In this document: piece by piece, positions 46,191 to 54,622 of the stretch
Layout of the letters: every line of letters starts with the position of its first letter
Position numbering within the stretch: position 1 is the first letter of the stretch
Origin: Zoogloea dura
Lineage (GTDB): Bacteria; Pseudomonadota; Gammaproteobacteria; Burkholderiales; Rhodocyclaceae
Direction: 5' to 3'
Assembly (NCBI RefSeq): GCF_012927165.1
Contig: NZ_JABBGA010000016.1
Coordinates: 57,152-121,151, forward strand
DNA: 64,000 nucleotides
Notes under the pieces: model-generated
Told to the model about the DNA's origin: nothing
Database searches by the model: none
Seen by the model: only the letters and a program-made list of their open reading frames with translations
Position numbers and translations under genes: made by a program

Positions 46191-46559
46191 ATGTCCGCTA
46201 ACACCTACCTAACTACAGACGAGCTTGCCGCTCGGATCAAGTACGACGTTCGAACCATCCGCGAACGTCTGAAGGACTCGGTTCTGCTCGAGGGTGTGCA
46301 TTACATCCGTCCATTCGGGGGTCGAAAGATCCTTTACGTATGGGAGCAGATCGAGAAAGACATGGCTCTCGAGTCCCTGGATGCGGGGCTTGTCCAGGCC
46401 GCAACGCCGACTCGTGGTCAGTCCGAGCACGCCCGTTCAGTCACGATTCCCATGGCCAGCGGGGTGGCGTGCCGGGTTGCTGCGATTCCCGGGACGCCTC
46501 GGAAGACTGGACAACACCTTCGGGCCCAGACGGCACAGAAGGAGGCTCGCCATGGCTAG
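46191..46559 (+). CDS. Excisionase-like/MerR-type HTH protein
   Basis: The protein has 122 residues. The first 60 form a winged-helix DNA-binding domain of the Xis/MerR type (YLTTDELAARIKYDVRTIRERLKDSVLLEGVHYIRPFGGRKILYVW). The rest is low-complexity and looks unstructured. ATG at 46191 has GGAG upstream. Its 3' end overlaps the integrase start by 8 bases, so the two are translationally coupled, as expected for an excisionase-integrase pair. Confidence 0.75.
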   Translation: MSANTYLTTDELAARIKYDVRTIRERLKDSVLLEGVHYIRPFGGRKILYVWEQIEKDMALESLDAGLVQAATPTRGQSEHARSVTIPMASGVACRVAAIPGTPRKTGQHLRAQTAQKEARHG

Positions 46560-47847
46560 TATCAGAGCTCGGGCCGACTCCGGGAAACTGTTCTTCGACT
46601 TCCGCTTTCAAGGCGTGCGTTGCAGAGAACAGACTCTCTTGGATGACTCGCCCGCGAACCGGCGCCGGCTGGAAAAGGTGTTGCAGCGTATCGAGCTGGA
46701 GATTCACCAAGGGGTTTTTGACTACTCGGCTTTCTTCCCCGGCAGCAAGCTCGCCGCAACATTCGCGGTAGCGGGAAGCGAGGCACCGCGGGAGACAGGC
46801 CTTGGTCAGCCTACGCCTCAGGTAGACGGCCCTGCGGTAATCTCTGCGCCCCCACCGTCTGCTCCTGTCCCGGCCTCCACCACTCGCCCGACCATCGGCG
46901 CTTTCACCGAGACCTGGCAGCTGGAAAACCAAGTGACTTGGCGCCGCTCGTACCAGCGTACCGTCAGCGACATCGTCACCAAGCATCTGCTGCCCCGTTT
47001 TGGGGCGCGGGATGTCGGAAGCCTCCTGCGGGAAGAACTCCTTCAACTCCGGTCCGAACTCGCCAAAGTCAAAGGCCGGAAGAAGGAAACGCTGTCGCCC
47101 CGCCGGATCAACGCCATCATGAATGTGATGAGCCTGATCCTTGCAGAAGCCTCCGACCGGTACAAATTTACCAGTCCTTACTACAACATCAAACCGCTGC
47201 GTATCCCAAAGAGCGACGTCGAACCCTTCACGCTCGCCGAGGTGCAACGCATTCTCGACACCGTAAGAGAGGACTTCCGCGATTACTACACGGTGCGCTT
47301 CTTTACCGGGATGCGCACCGGCGAGGTGGATGGACTCAAGTGGAAGTATGTGGATTTCGAGCGCCAACTGATCCTCGTGCGGGAAACGATTGTCCTCGGC
47401 GTGGTGGAAGAAGACGCCAAGACCATCGAGTCCGTGCGTGATATCCATATGTCCCAAGTGGTGTACGACGCGCTCAAGCGCCAGCTGGCTCGCTCCGGGC
47501 GCTTGAAGGGCTTCGTCTTCTGCAGCAGCACGGGGCACGCCTTGGACCACAACAACATCACCAAGCGTATCTGGTACCCCTTGCTGCGGCACCTCGGGCT
47601 CAAGAAGCGACGGCCATATCAGACCCGCCATACCGCCGCGACTTTGTGGCTCGCCGCCGGGGAAAACCCCGAGTGGATCGCCCGACAGATGGGGCACACG
47701 AGCACCGAGATGCTGTTCAAGGTGTATTCCCGTTACGTGCCTAACCTGACCCGCAAAGATGGATCCGCTTTCGAGCGCTTGCTGAGTGAGCGCTTTGCGT
47801 CCTCCGCACAAAACGTTGTCGTTGAAGGAGCTCATCACCATGTCTGA
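46552..47847 (+). CDS. Tyrosine recombinase/integrase with DUF3596-type arm domain
   Basis: The protein has 431 residues. The N-terminal arm-binding domain (MASIRARADSGKLFFDFRFQGVRCREQT) is of the DUF3596 type. A disordered Pro/Ala linker (about 75-125), a core-binding SAM-like domain (about 125-230) and the catalytic domain follow. Catalytic residues are Arg255 (GMRTGEV), Arg359 in YQTRHT, His382 (GHTS) and nucleophile Tyr392 (KVYSRY); the first His of the HxxR box is Tyr356. It should mediate insertion at tRNA-fMet. Its stop overlaps the next gene start. Confidence 0.93.
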   Translation: MASIRARADSGKLFFDFRFQGVRCREQTLLDDSPANRRRLEKVLQRIELEIHQGVFDYSAFFPGSKLAATFAVAGSEAPRETGLGQPTPQVDGPAVISAPPPSAPVPASTTRPTIGAFTETWQLENQVTWRRSYQRTVSDIVTKHLLPRFGARDVGSLLREELLQLRSELAKVKGRKKETLSPRRINAIMNVMSLILAEASDRYKFTSPYYNIKPLRIPKSDVEPFTLAEVQRILDTVREDFRDYYTVRFFTGMRTGEVDGLKWKYVDFERQLILVRETIVLGVVEEDAKTIESVRDIHMSQVVYDALKRQLARSGRLKGFVFCSSTGHALDHNNITKRIWYPLLRHLGLKKRRPYQTRHTAATLWLAAGENPEWIARQMGHTSTEMLFKVYSRYVPNLTRKDGSAFERLLSERFASSAQNVVVEGAHHHV

Positions 47848-48814
47848 TGCCCGCAAAACTGTGTTTTCGGTGGGCCAGCTGCCCCAGCCGGATCATGTCA
47901 TCGACCGCCTCCCGTTGGTCTTCCGGGTCCAGTCGATTGAGCGCCTGCCCTTCAATGAGCGCAACCTGCTCAACGTGGCGGTCGTCTTCCATGAGAGGGC
48001 CGTGCTGCGCGTGGAGTGGCTGTGCCGCCATCCGGATAGCAGGCTGACGGCTGGCAGCCTCGTGTCGATCCGTTGGCTCGGCCGGCCGACCAGTACTTTG
48101 GGGGCGATCCGGATCGCTCGGCTGGTGAAACTCGAACGGCCTGAGGCGAGCCTAAATCCCTTTGACACGGTGCCCCACGCCTGGGTCCGGGATCGGGAGC
48201 TCGTCGCGCGGGCAGGGCGCTTCTGGGAAAGCCTGAGCCGGCCGCTGCAGCACCTTTTCAACGCGGTGTTCTGGGACCCCCGCCGTTTCCAGCGCTATCT
48301 CGAGGGGCCGAGTTCGCTCCAGGGGCATCACAACGGCCGCAACGGCAACTTTCGCCATTCGCTGGAAGTTGCCGAGCGGGCCCGTACCCTTGGCAGCCAT
48401 CACGCGGAGGTGCATCTGCCTGTGCTGATCGCGGCGAGCCTGCTCCACGACGCGGGTAAGGCCGAGGAGTACAAGTTCAATACGGTGCGGTGCCGCTACG
48501 AGATGACGGAGCGCGGGGCGCTGCTGGGCCACAAGCATACGATTCTCGAGTGGATCGCCGGCGCCAGGGCCCAGCACCGGGTGATCGTGCCCGAGGCCCA
48601 TTACCTCGCACTTCTTCATGCCATTACCGCCGCCAAGGGGGCGCCCGACTGGCTGGGGCTGCGGGAGCCCCTGAGCCTGGATGCCCACATCCTGTCGACG
48701 GTGGACCGCCTCTCGGGCCAGGCCGACCTCGTCAGTCGCCATGCGGCGAGGGACGGGGGCTTTGGTGTCTATCACCGGCACCTGGGCGGACGGCCTTACG
48801 TCGTGCGGGAGTGA
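47840..48814 (+). CDS. HD-domain protein, YhaM/TraI_2-like
   Basis: The protein has 324 residues. The first 100 are an OB-fold-like region (QLPQPDHVIDRLPLVFRVQSIERLPFNERNLLNVAVVF). An HD phosphohydrolase domain follows with His173 (FRHSLEVA), His203-Asp204 (LLHDAGKAEEY), His231 (LLGHKHTI) and Asp289 (STVDRLS). This layout resembles the 3'-5' exoribonuclease YhaM; the HD fold is also seen in TraI_2 domains of conjugative elements. GAAGGAG precedes ATG 47840, which overlaps the integrase stop by 8 bases, so it is coupled to the integrase. Confidence 0.72.
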   Translation: MSDARKTVFSVGQLPQPDHVIDRLPLVFRVQSIERLPFNERNLLNVAVVFHERAVLRVEWLCRHPDSRLTAGSLVSIRWLGRPTSTLGAIRIARLVKLERPEASLNPFDTVPHAWVRDRELVARAGRFWESLSRPLQHLFNAVFWDPRRFQRYLEGPSSLQGHHNGRNGNFRHSLEVAERARTLGSHHAEVHLPVLIAASLLHDAGKAEEYKFNTVRCRYEMTERGALLGHKHTILEWIAGARAQHRVIVPEAHYLALLHAITAAKGAPDWLGLREPLSLDAHILSTVDRLSGQADLVSRHAARDGGFGVYHRHLGGRPYVVRE

Positions 48815-48945
48815 GGTCGGCAGGGCCGCCGCGATCCCTCGCGGCGGCGCCGGTCGCTCGCTTTGAAAGTCGAGACGTTTCGGTATGCTGTTCCTGGCAG
48901 CGGACGTCCTGTCATTCCCATCCCCAAAAATGCTTGGAGATTCTC

Positions 48946-49512
48946 ATGAATCAACATGATGGCTTCGCTCGTCCGCAAACTCGGATTTTGCGTGGCACCT
49001 GCATCACCCGAACCGTCAATTCGGCCAATCCGCGCTTGATCGGCGTCTGGAGGTGGAATTTTGAAGAGGCCAGTTGCCGTCTCTACGCCGTGTGCGTCTT
49101 TGCGCCGAACGTCCTGCGGGATACCTACCCTCTGAAGGAACTGCGGTGCTTGAAGGACTCCGTCGCGCAGCAGGTGCACAAGGTCGAGAGGATGATCGAC
49201 TGGACGCGGGGTCAGCTCGACGCCGCAGGCCTGCAGGCCGGCGAACAGGGCCGGGTCGAGCCCTTGATTGCGGACATCCGCAAGCCGCTGACGAGCGCGT
49301 ACGTGGTCCTCTTCCTCCGCGCCGATCTCGCCATCCAGTTGCTGGACGCCCTGTGGTTGCAGGGGGCGCTGACCGACGCCGGTCACGCGGAGCAGACAAG
49401 GGCGATGCGCCGCGCGCCGCTCAGTGTCCTGGGTGAGATCCAGCGGGTGCATGCGCGTTTCCGGCGGCGCATCGAGGTGCTGTATCGAAAACGTGATGCT
49501 GGGCCGCAATAG
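48946..49512 (+). CDS. DUF1845 (ICE PFL_4669 family) protein
   Basis: This 188-residue helical protein has the features I associate with the integrating-conjugative-element family DUF1845/PFL_4669: RILRGTCITRTVNS near the start, a central LIADIRKPLTSAYVVLFLRADLAIQLLDALWLQGALT, and a basic C-terminus with RVHARFRRRIEVLY. Its function is unknown. ATG at 48946 follows TTGGAGA. Its presence ties this element to the ICE lineage rather than to a phage. Confidence 0.75.
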   Translation: MNQHDGFARPQTRILRGTCITRTVNSANPRLIGVWRWNFEEASCRLYAVCVFAPNVLRDTYPLKELRCLKDSVAQQVHKVERMIDWTRGQLDAAGLQAGEQGRVEPLIADIRKPLTSAYVVLFLRADLAIQLLDALWLQGALTDAGHAEQTRAMRRAPLSVLGEIQRVHARFRRRIEVLYRKRDAGPQ

Positions 49513-49529
49513 GTGGGGTGTAGTCAGGC

Positions 49530-49835
49530 TCAGGCGGTCTCGAGTTGGATGATTAACTGATGGAGCTGGTCCCGGGAACATCCTCCCAGGAGTCGGATCA
49601 GCTCCGCCAGGTCGTCATCGGGCTCATACAGGTAGGAGACTGGAACGTTCAGTTCCGCGGCAAGGCGCTGTGCCGTCTGCAAGTCCGGTACGTGCTTACC
49701 CCGTTCGTATTGGTTGATACGAGCACTGGCAACGAACTGGTCGATGCCGGCAAGGATTCCGAGCTGCTTTTGCGATACGCCTCTCGCCTCCCGGGCCACC
49801 TGTAGCCGTCTGGCAAACACCGACCTTTCTTCCAT
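49530..49835 (-). CDS. XRE-family transcriptional regulator
   Basis: The protein has 101 residues. The helix-turn-helix is ARRLQVAREARGVSQKQLGILAGIDQFVASARINQYERGKHVPDLQTAQRLAAEL, followed by VPVSYLYEPDDDLAELIRLL, a typical short C-terminal helix. It is divergent from the lipoprotein gene with two matching palindromes between them, so autoregulation and control of the lipoprotein gene are likely. Confidence 0.9.
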   Translation of the reverse strand: MEERSVFARRLQVAREARGVSQKQLGILAGIDQFVASARINQYERGKHVPDLQTAQRLAAELNVPVSYLYEPDDDLAELIRLLGGCSRDQLHQLIIQLETA

Positions 49836-49857
49836 CCCAGTCCTCCATGCATGAGGA

Positions 49858-49907
49858 CTAAGAGATTCTTAGGAACAACACCTATGGCATACTAAGGAAT
49901 CCTTAGT
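49858..49907. promoter_or_regulatory. Paired CTAAG/CTTAG operators
   Basis: CTAAGA-GAT-TCTTAG (49858-49872) and ACTAAGGA-A-TCCTTAGT (49891-49907) share the same half-site, with centres 34 bases apart. They lie 22-72 bases upstream of the XRE gene start and before the lipoprotein gene. Confidence 0.82.
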
Positions 49908-49988
49908 GGCTGGCCTCTAATTTAGCGCCATCCAAGCCACTGCAGTTTTTCAGCCGCAGTGACGAGGTTAGAAAAATTCAACATCAAT

Positions 49989-50654
49989 ATGGACAAAGCT
50001 ATGTACAGAATGACTCCTGCACTGGCGCTCGGCCTTGTGCTGACCGGCTGTGCCTCAATGAAGCCCACGTATCACGCTGAATCGACCTTTGTGATCTATG
50101 ACGTCAAACCCGCTGCGCTTGATCGGAATCAGCTCCTCAAGGCTGTGCTTGACGCTGTGCAGACGAGTGCCAGCAAACTGCGAGTGAATCGGGAGATACC
50201 CCCGGCGGAGTTGCCGACCACGCCAGGGCGTTTTGAGCTTCAGGATCCATTTGCCAACTCGCGGATGGGGGCGCTGCTGGCTTCACAGGCTCAGAATATC
50301 CGCGTCCCGGTTTGCAAGAACGCGCTGATGACGGTCTCCACTGACAACACCAGCATGGCTCAATATGGTGAGCAGACAAGCTTCTTCTTGTGTGTCTTGC
50401 CCTACAAGGATGGCTACCACATCGATATCCACGCGACCTTCGTGCGGGCGAGCAGCGGCTTTACCCCGCAGGGAATCAGTTCGGCGGTCGGCCGCTCGCT
50501 TATCGGTGACTCGAGTCAGTTCATCCCGCGGACGATGAGCAACGTACGCGCTGCGGCCGAGTCGATTGGCGGGAAGGTGACGGTGGTCGACAGCTACATC
50601 CCTGAGGATTTCAGAGGGGCGTTTGTGAATCAGACGGAGAGCGCAGGGAAGTAA
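49989..50654 (+). CDS. Predicted outer-membrane lipoprotein, unknown family
   Basis: The protein has 221 residues. Its signal peptide (MDKAMYRMTPALALGLVLTGC) ends in a clear lipobox LTGC. The mature part has two similar-looking alpha/beta halves and no motif I recognise. The frame opens at a GTG at 49959; ATG 49989 gives a standard signal length, but no strong ribosome binding site is seen for either. It is divergent from the XRE gene. It may be cargo of the integrative element. Confidence 0.65.
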   Translation: MDKAMYRMTPALALGLVLTGCASMKPTYHAESTFVIYDVKPAALDRNQLLKAVLDAVQTSASKLRVNREIPPAELPTTPGRFELQDPFANSRMGALLASQAQNIRVPVCKNALMTVSTDNTSMAQYGEQTSFFLCVLPYKDGYHIDIHATFVRASSGFTPQGISSAVGRSLIGDSSQFIPRTMSNVRAAAESIGGKVTVVDSYIPEDFRGAFVNQTESAGK

Positions 50655-50797
50655 TGTGGTATCCGTGCGTTGGGAGGGGTGATTAAAACTTCCCTCTGTA
50701 GGTGCTGTAACTTGGCAAAAGACTTGTAGTAGGTCTAAAAAGGTGACCAGAGTTGCCGTAGCCACCTGAATGATTTCACATTCCTGCTCAGTAAGTC

Positions 50798-50856
50798 GTC
50801 GGCCCTGAGCGATCAGCCCATGCCGGGAAGGTACGGGCTAATCGCTCAGGGCCGAC
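50798..50856. repeat. 22-bp inverted repeat with 15-base loop
   Basis: Arms 50798-50819 and 50835-50856 pair at 21 of 22 positions, with one C/T difference. This lies in the 316-bp gap (50655-50970) between the convergent lipoprotein and FAD-oxidoreductase genes, which otherwise holds no gene. It could be a bidirectional terminator or the remnant ends of a mobile element; no T-tract follows it. Confidence 0.75.
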
Positions 50857-50970
50857 TCTTAAGCGTGAGCGGATTTTCTCCGTCATGAGTTGCTGTTTGA
50901 GTATGCGGATGTGGAAATGAAAAATCAGTGTGTCAGCCGTGCTTTCGATGCCAACGGGAACGGACGGTGG

Positions 50971-52554
50971 TTACGAGCCAGCAAGAAAGCGGTTGACTCG
51001 TCCAGCTGCGATGCGGCCAGGAAGACCATTGATGCCACCTCCCGGGTGGATCCCCGCTCCCCCTAAAAAAAGGCCGGCAATTGGTAGGGTGTCGCCGCCA
51101 AGACCTGGAGCGGGGCGCATCAGTGACGAACGGGTGGTGCTGGTGTCGATGTGGACCACGCAACCGCGGTGGACATTGAGGCGTGCAGCAAGATCGGGGG
51201 CTGCTTCGACTCGGCGGCCGATCTCGAACTCCTTCAGGCCATCCATGTATCCGCTAGCTTGGTCGATGACCTGCTGCCCCACTTGGGCACGGATAGCGTC
51301 CCAGCCTTCACGGGGCTCAACCGGCATCGCAACCGGGTATAGGTAGGCGACGTCCTGCCCTTCAGGTGCTTGGCTCGGGTCGACGGCACTAGGGGCGGTG
51401 ATCCACATGTAGGGCAGTTTTGGCACTTCGCCACGGGCTGAACTGCGGAAATTCTCCAGTACGGCCTCTACAGTACCAATGAGAAGCACGCATTTGCGCA
51501 GGCTGAGGCCATCGGGGCGCATCGCCTCGTGCCGACGGTACTGCACTTGGCTTCGCAGGGCCACGTCTACCTTGAGTGGTGAGGCGCCATGCCCGTTGGC
51601 GGGTGCCAGCGCAATGCGGGTGAGAAGCCGCCGGTCGAGGGCGCCGGGCGTGACCATCTCCAGGGCCATTTTCGGGTGGATCGATGCGACTACCGCTTTC
51701 GCCCTGATCAGGCTGCCGTCCGGTAGCCGGACGCCGGTGGCACGGCCTCCTTCGGCCACGATTTCCTTGATCTGGGTGGATAGCAGGATCTCACCGCCCA
51801 GCTCCGTCAGCCGCGCAGCCAGTGCGTTGGACAATGTCTGCATGCCGCCGACCGCGCGACCGAGGCCGAAGCGATGAATGAAACCCAGCAGGGCGAAGTA
51901 GATTCCCGTGGCCTCGTTGGTGATTGGTCCGGCGGCGCCGAGCAAGGCGCACATCGCTGACTGGGTGACTGGGTGTTCAAAGCGCTCCATGATCGACACG
52001 TAGGCCGGGCTGCCGATCAGGGCCATGATCTCCGGCTTCAGATGACGGTTGCGCAGCACCGCCTTGAGGGCTTCCCACTTGGCGCCCAGATTTCGCTGGG
52101 ATGGGTCCACCCGCATCATTGGAATCGCCATGTCCATGAACGCGTCGATGAGTCTCATCAAGGCCAGGAACTCGGTTGCGTCGTGCTCGGAGAAGCGTCG
52201 CATTTCGGCGGCTGTCTTTGCCGGATCGCGCCAGAAAACCAGCGAATGGCCGTCCGGATGCAGATAGACGTAACCCGGCGCCATCTCCACCTGCCGAAAA
52301 CCGTGGCGTTCCAGCTGCAGTTCTTGCGGCATCATCGGATGCACACGCAGGGACATCAGATCGAGCGCGCAGGGGTGAATCAGGTGCTGGGGGGCCTCTG
52401 GGATCAGGTAGCCCGAGGATGCCATTCCGCCAATTTTCTCCCGTCCCTCGATGACCACGACCTTCTTGCCAGCCTCGGCCAGATAACAGGCTGCAGACAA
52501 CCCGTTATGGCCGCCGCCGACGATTACGACATCGTAGTTCTGGTTTTTTTTCAT
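50971..52554 (-). CDS. Phytoene-desaturase-like FAD-dependent oxidoreductase
   Basis: The protein has 527 residues. An N-terminal dinucleotide motif is VVIVGGGHNGLSAACYLAEAGKKVVVIEGREKIGGMASS (about 8-46). The C-terminal FAD/CRTI signature is LFLGGAGIHPGGGINGLPGR. It belongs to the CrtI/NAD(P)-FAD amine-oxidase-like superfamily (COG1233), which desaturates or isomerises hydrophobic substrates. ATG 52554 is chosen because AGAGGAAA precedes it; the frame opens at 52623. It is divergent from the VOC and TetR genes, with a palindrome in the gap. The substrate is unknown. Confidence 0.85.
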   Translation of the reverse strand: MKKNQNYDVVIVGGGHNGLSAACYLAEAGKKVVVIEGREKIGGMASSGYLIPEAPQHLIHPCALDLMSLRVHPMMPQELQLERHGFRQVEMAPGYVYLHPDGHSLVFWRDPAKTAAEMRRFSEHDATEFLALMRLIDAFMDMAIPMMRVDPSQRNLGAKWEALKAVLRNRHLKPEIMALIGSPAYVSIMERFEHPVTQSAMCALLGAAGPITNEATGIYFALLGFIHRFGLGRAVGGMQTLSNALAARLTELGGEILLSTQIKEIVAEGGRATGVRLPDGSLIRAKAVVASIHPKMALEMVTPGALDRRLLTRIALAPANGHGASPLKVDVALRSQVQYRRHEAMRPDGLSLRKCVLLIGTVEAVLENFRSSARGEVPKLPYMWITAPSAVDPSQAPEGQDVAYLYPVAMPVEPREGWDAIRAQVGQQVIDQASGYMDGLKEFEIGRRVEAAPDLAARLNVHRGCVVHIDTSTTRSSLMRPAPGLGGDTLPIAGLFLGGAGIHPGGGINGLPGRIAAGRVNRFLAGS

Positions 52555-52696
52555 TGCGTTTCCTCTTGGGTCTCTCTCTTTTGTTTGCTGCAAGCAGGCA
52601 TCCGGGGTCACAAATTTGAGCACATTTCAAGAGGAGGCTTTCTTCAACGGTTTGACCTCGAGTTAAAGCGTGAGAGATGGGGTTTTCGGCGCAACG

Positions 52697-52712
52697 GTTT
52701 ATTTTTATAAAC
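52697..52712. promoter_or_regulatory. Palindrome, candidate TetR operator
   Basis: GTTTAT-TTTT-ATAAAC has perfect 6-bp arms in the AT-rich gap between the FAD-oxidoreductase and VOC genes. It may be bound by the TetR protein encoded at 53130-53756. Confidence 0.5.
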
Positions 52713-52758
52713 GGATATGTTATTTGTGTCTAATAAAAACCACTGAGGAGACGACCCT

Positions 52759-53133
52759 ATGCTGACCCATATCACCCTTGGCACGAACGACCTGGAGCGT
52801 GCTCGCGCTTTCTACGACCAAGTGCTGGAACCCCTCGCACTGAAGCGTTTGTTCAGCGTGGAGCAAGCGTCAGGCTGGGGGGCCGAGGCGCCGCAGTTCA
52901 TCGTTCTGCATCCGCGCAACGGCGAAGCGGCTGCGGCAGGTAACGGTCTCACAGTAGGTTTTGCCGCACCGAGTCGGGGTGCGGTGAACGCATTTCATCG
53001 GATCGCCCTGTCACTTGGCGCGGTGGACGAGGGGGCGCCAGGGCCACGCCCGTTTGCGCCGAATGCCTACGCTGCCTACGTGAGAGATCTGGACGGCCAC
53101 AAGATTGTTGCCTCCTGCCGCCAACCCGAGTGA
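52759..53133 (+). CDS. VOC-family (glyoxalase/dioxygenase-fold) protein
   Basis: This 124-residue single VOC module opens MLTHITLGTNDLERARAFYDQVLEPLAL and ends AAYVRDLDGHKIVASC. It carries one metal-ligand-like His at the start (HITLG) and an Asp-Gly-His near the end. Such proteins isomerise or cleave small metabolites, or bind drugs. GAGGAGA precedes the ATG. Its stop overlaps the following TetR start (GTGA), so the two form an operon. Confidence 0.85.
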   Translation: MLTHITLGTNDLERARAFYDQVLEPLALKRLFSVEQASGWGAEAPQFIVLHPRNGEAAAAGNGLTVGFAAPSRGAVNAFHRIALSLGAVDEGAPGPRPFAPNAYAAYVRDLDGHKIVASCRQPE

Positions 53134-53756
53134 GTCCGGCGCTGCAGCCCATCGCCGAGGGTGAAGAGGAAGGCAGCAGGGAACGCACCTGTCGGGGCCG
53201 GGTGATCGAGGCTGCCCGGCGGGTGTTGTACAAGGTGGGTGCGGCGGCAACCACCCTGGAGGGAGTGGCCCGTGAGGCGGGCATCACGCGGGGCGGAATC
53301 TACTGCCACTTTTCGAGCAAGGAAGAGTTGATCCTCGCTGTCGTGGCGCGTTGGCCCTTGCCGTCCTTGGATGGCGAAGACGACGTTGCCGATCCTCTCG
53401 CCGGGCTGGATCGCGCCTTGTGTCGGCTGGGCGGACAGCTTCGCGACGACAGAACGCTCCACGAGATGTTCTGTTTTCTGATGCTGAAGTGCGACGATAC
53501 GGTTTGTGGTGGTTTGAGGGGGCGGGTGCTGGACCCGTTCTGGCGAGCACTCGCCGGCCAGATAGAGGATGCCTACCGTAGCGCCCGGGTAAGGGAGCTG
53601 CTCCATCCCTGCCTCGAACCATCCGAGGCTGCCGAAGAGACCCTTATCTTTCTGGAAGGCCTGCTGGATATCGGCATGCTTCGGGTGGGGGCGCGCGATA
53701 CGGCCACACTGGAGGCTGCCATCGGCATGCATATCCGCCTGCGCCGCATTCTCTGA
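53130..53756 (+). CDS. TetR regulator, paralogue of the efflux repressor
   Basis: The protein has 208 residues, with a GTG start overlapping the VOC stop. The HTH region is RRVLYKVGAAATTLEGVAREAGITRGGIYCHFSSKEELI. The ligand domain (ADPLAGLDRALCRL, HEMFCFLMLKCDD, HIRLRRIL) aligns with the same segments of the AcrR/TtgR-like protein at 41753-42358 (ADPLAGIEVALREI, REIFEILSFKCEY, HIMLRRI). It probably controls the VOC gene and the divergent FAD oxidoreductase. Confidence 0.88.
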   Translation: MSPALQPIAEGEEEGSRERTCRGRVIEAARRVLYKVGAAATTLEGVAREAGITRGGIYCHFSSKEELILAVVARWPLPSLDGEDDVADPLAGLDRALCRLGGQLRDDRTLHEMFCFLMLKCDDTVCGGLRGRVLDPFWRALAGQIEDAYRSARVRELLHPCLEPSEAAEETLIFLEGLLDIGMLRVGARDTATLEAAIGMHIRLRRIL

Positions 53757-53774
53757 GGCGGCCGGCGCAGGCCT

Positions 53775-54443
53775 TCAGCGGCGAGCGGTCTTGCCGGTAA
53801 CGAGTGCGCTGACCAGACGCTCGATACGCCGGGGCATGTTGCGCCGCTGCTCGGGGCTGGCCGGAACCAGCTGCTCGCTGAGCACATAGCGAATGATCAG
53901 TTCACACACCAATTCCCGGTCGAGTTTTACCCCCAGGCGTTCATCCCAGGAGTCGAAAACGATCCCCAGCACGTCCTGGAAGCGCAAGACGGCGTCCTGG
54001 AAAATGCGCTGAAACCAGTTCATCGCATATTCCGGGGCGACGATCAGCAGGCGTCGGGCGCGGGTGTGACCAATGTAGTCGCTGATGAACTGGATCATCG
54101 CCTCGAGGCGCGCGTCCGGGTCGGTATGCGGTGCCGTTGTCTCGATCAGCGAGGCATAGAAGCGTTCGCGCTTGTGCCGGGAGAAGGCGTCCAGCAATTC
54201 CTCCTGGGAGGCAAAGTAGCGGTAGAAAGTACCCCGCGAGATCTCCGCGGCCTTGCACACATCAAGGATCGAGATTCGCTCGGCACCCGACTCGAGGATG
54301 ATTTCCTCGGTCACCTCCAGGATGCCCTGGATGGTGCCTTCCGAACGCCGGTTGCGACGTGTCTTGCGGACCACCGGTGCGGCTTCGTCAGTTTGACTCT
54401 CTTCCTTTACCGCGACTTCGCCATCATTTTCCAGCTTGTTCAT
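53775..54443 (-). CDS. TetR-family regulator of the acyl-CoA synthetase gene
   Basis: This 222-residue protein has a charged N-terminal tail before the HTH (GILEVTEEIILESGAERISILDVCKAAEISRGTFYRYFASQEELL). ATG 54443 is chosen because AGGGAGGA lies before it; the frame opens at 54527, inside the synthetase promoter. It is divergent from the acyl-CoA synthetase. The ligand domain has no recognisable specificity. Confidence 0.88.
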   Translation of the reverse strand: MNKLENDGEVAVKEESQTDEAAPVVRKTRRNRRSEGTIQGILEVTEEIILESGAERISILDVCKAAEISRGTFYRYFASQEELLDAFSRHKRERFYASLIETTAPHTDPDARLEAMIQFISDYIGHTRARRLLIVAPEYAMNWFQRIFQDAVLRFQDVLGIVFDSWDERLGVKLDRELVCELIIRYVLSEQLVPASPEQRRNMPRRIERLVSALVTGKTARR

Positions 54444-54520
54444 CAGGTCCTCCCTGGCATTTTTCGGCCGTGGTGTGGCCTGAGACGGGGTGAGTGGTGT
54501 AGAAACATCTTCTCTAAACT

Positions 54521-54549
54521 TTGACACTATTTTGTTTTGTGTTTATATT
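54521..54549 (+). promoter_or_regulatory. Near-consensus sigma-70 promoter of the acyl-CoA synthetase
   Basis: TTGACA (54521-54526), a 17-base spacer and TATATT (54544-54549) lie 74 bases upstream of the synthetase start, between it and the divergent TetR gene. A promoter this strong is usually held down by a repressor. Confidence 0.85.
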
Positions 54550-54622
54550 TTGTTCGGAAAAGGGCACTCATAAACCGATGTTGCGTCGATTCAGGCGCTT
54601 CACACAACAAGGAGACACGGGC

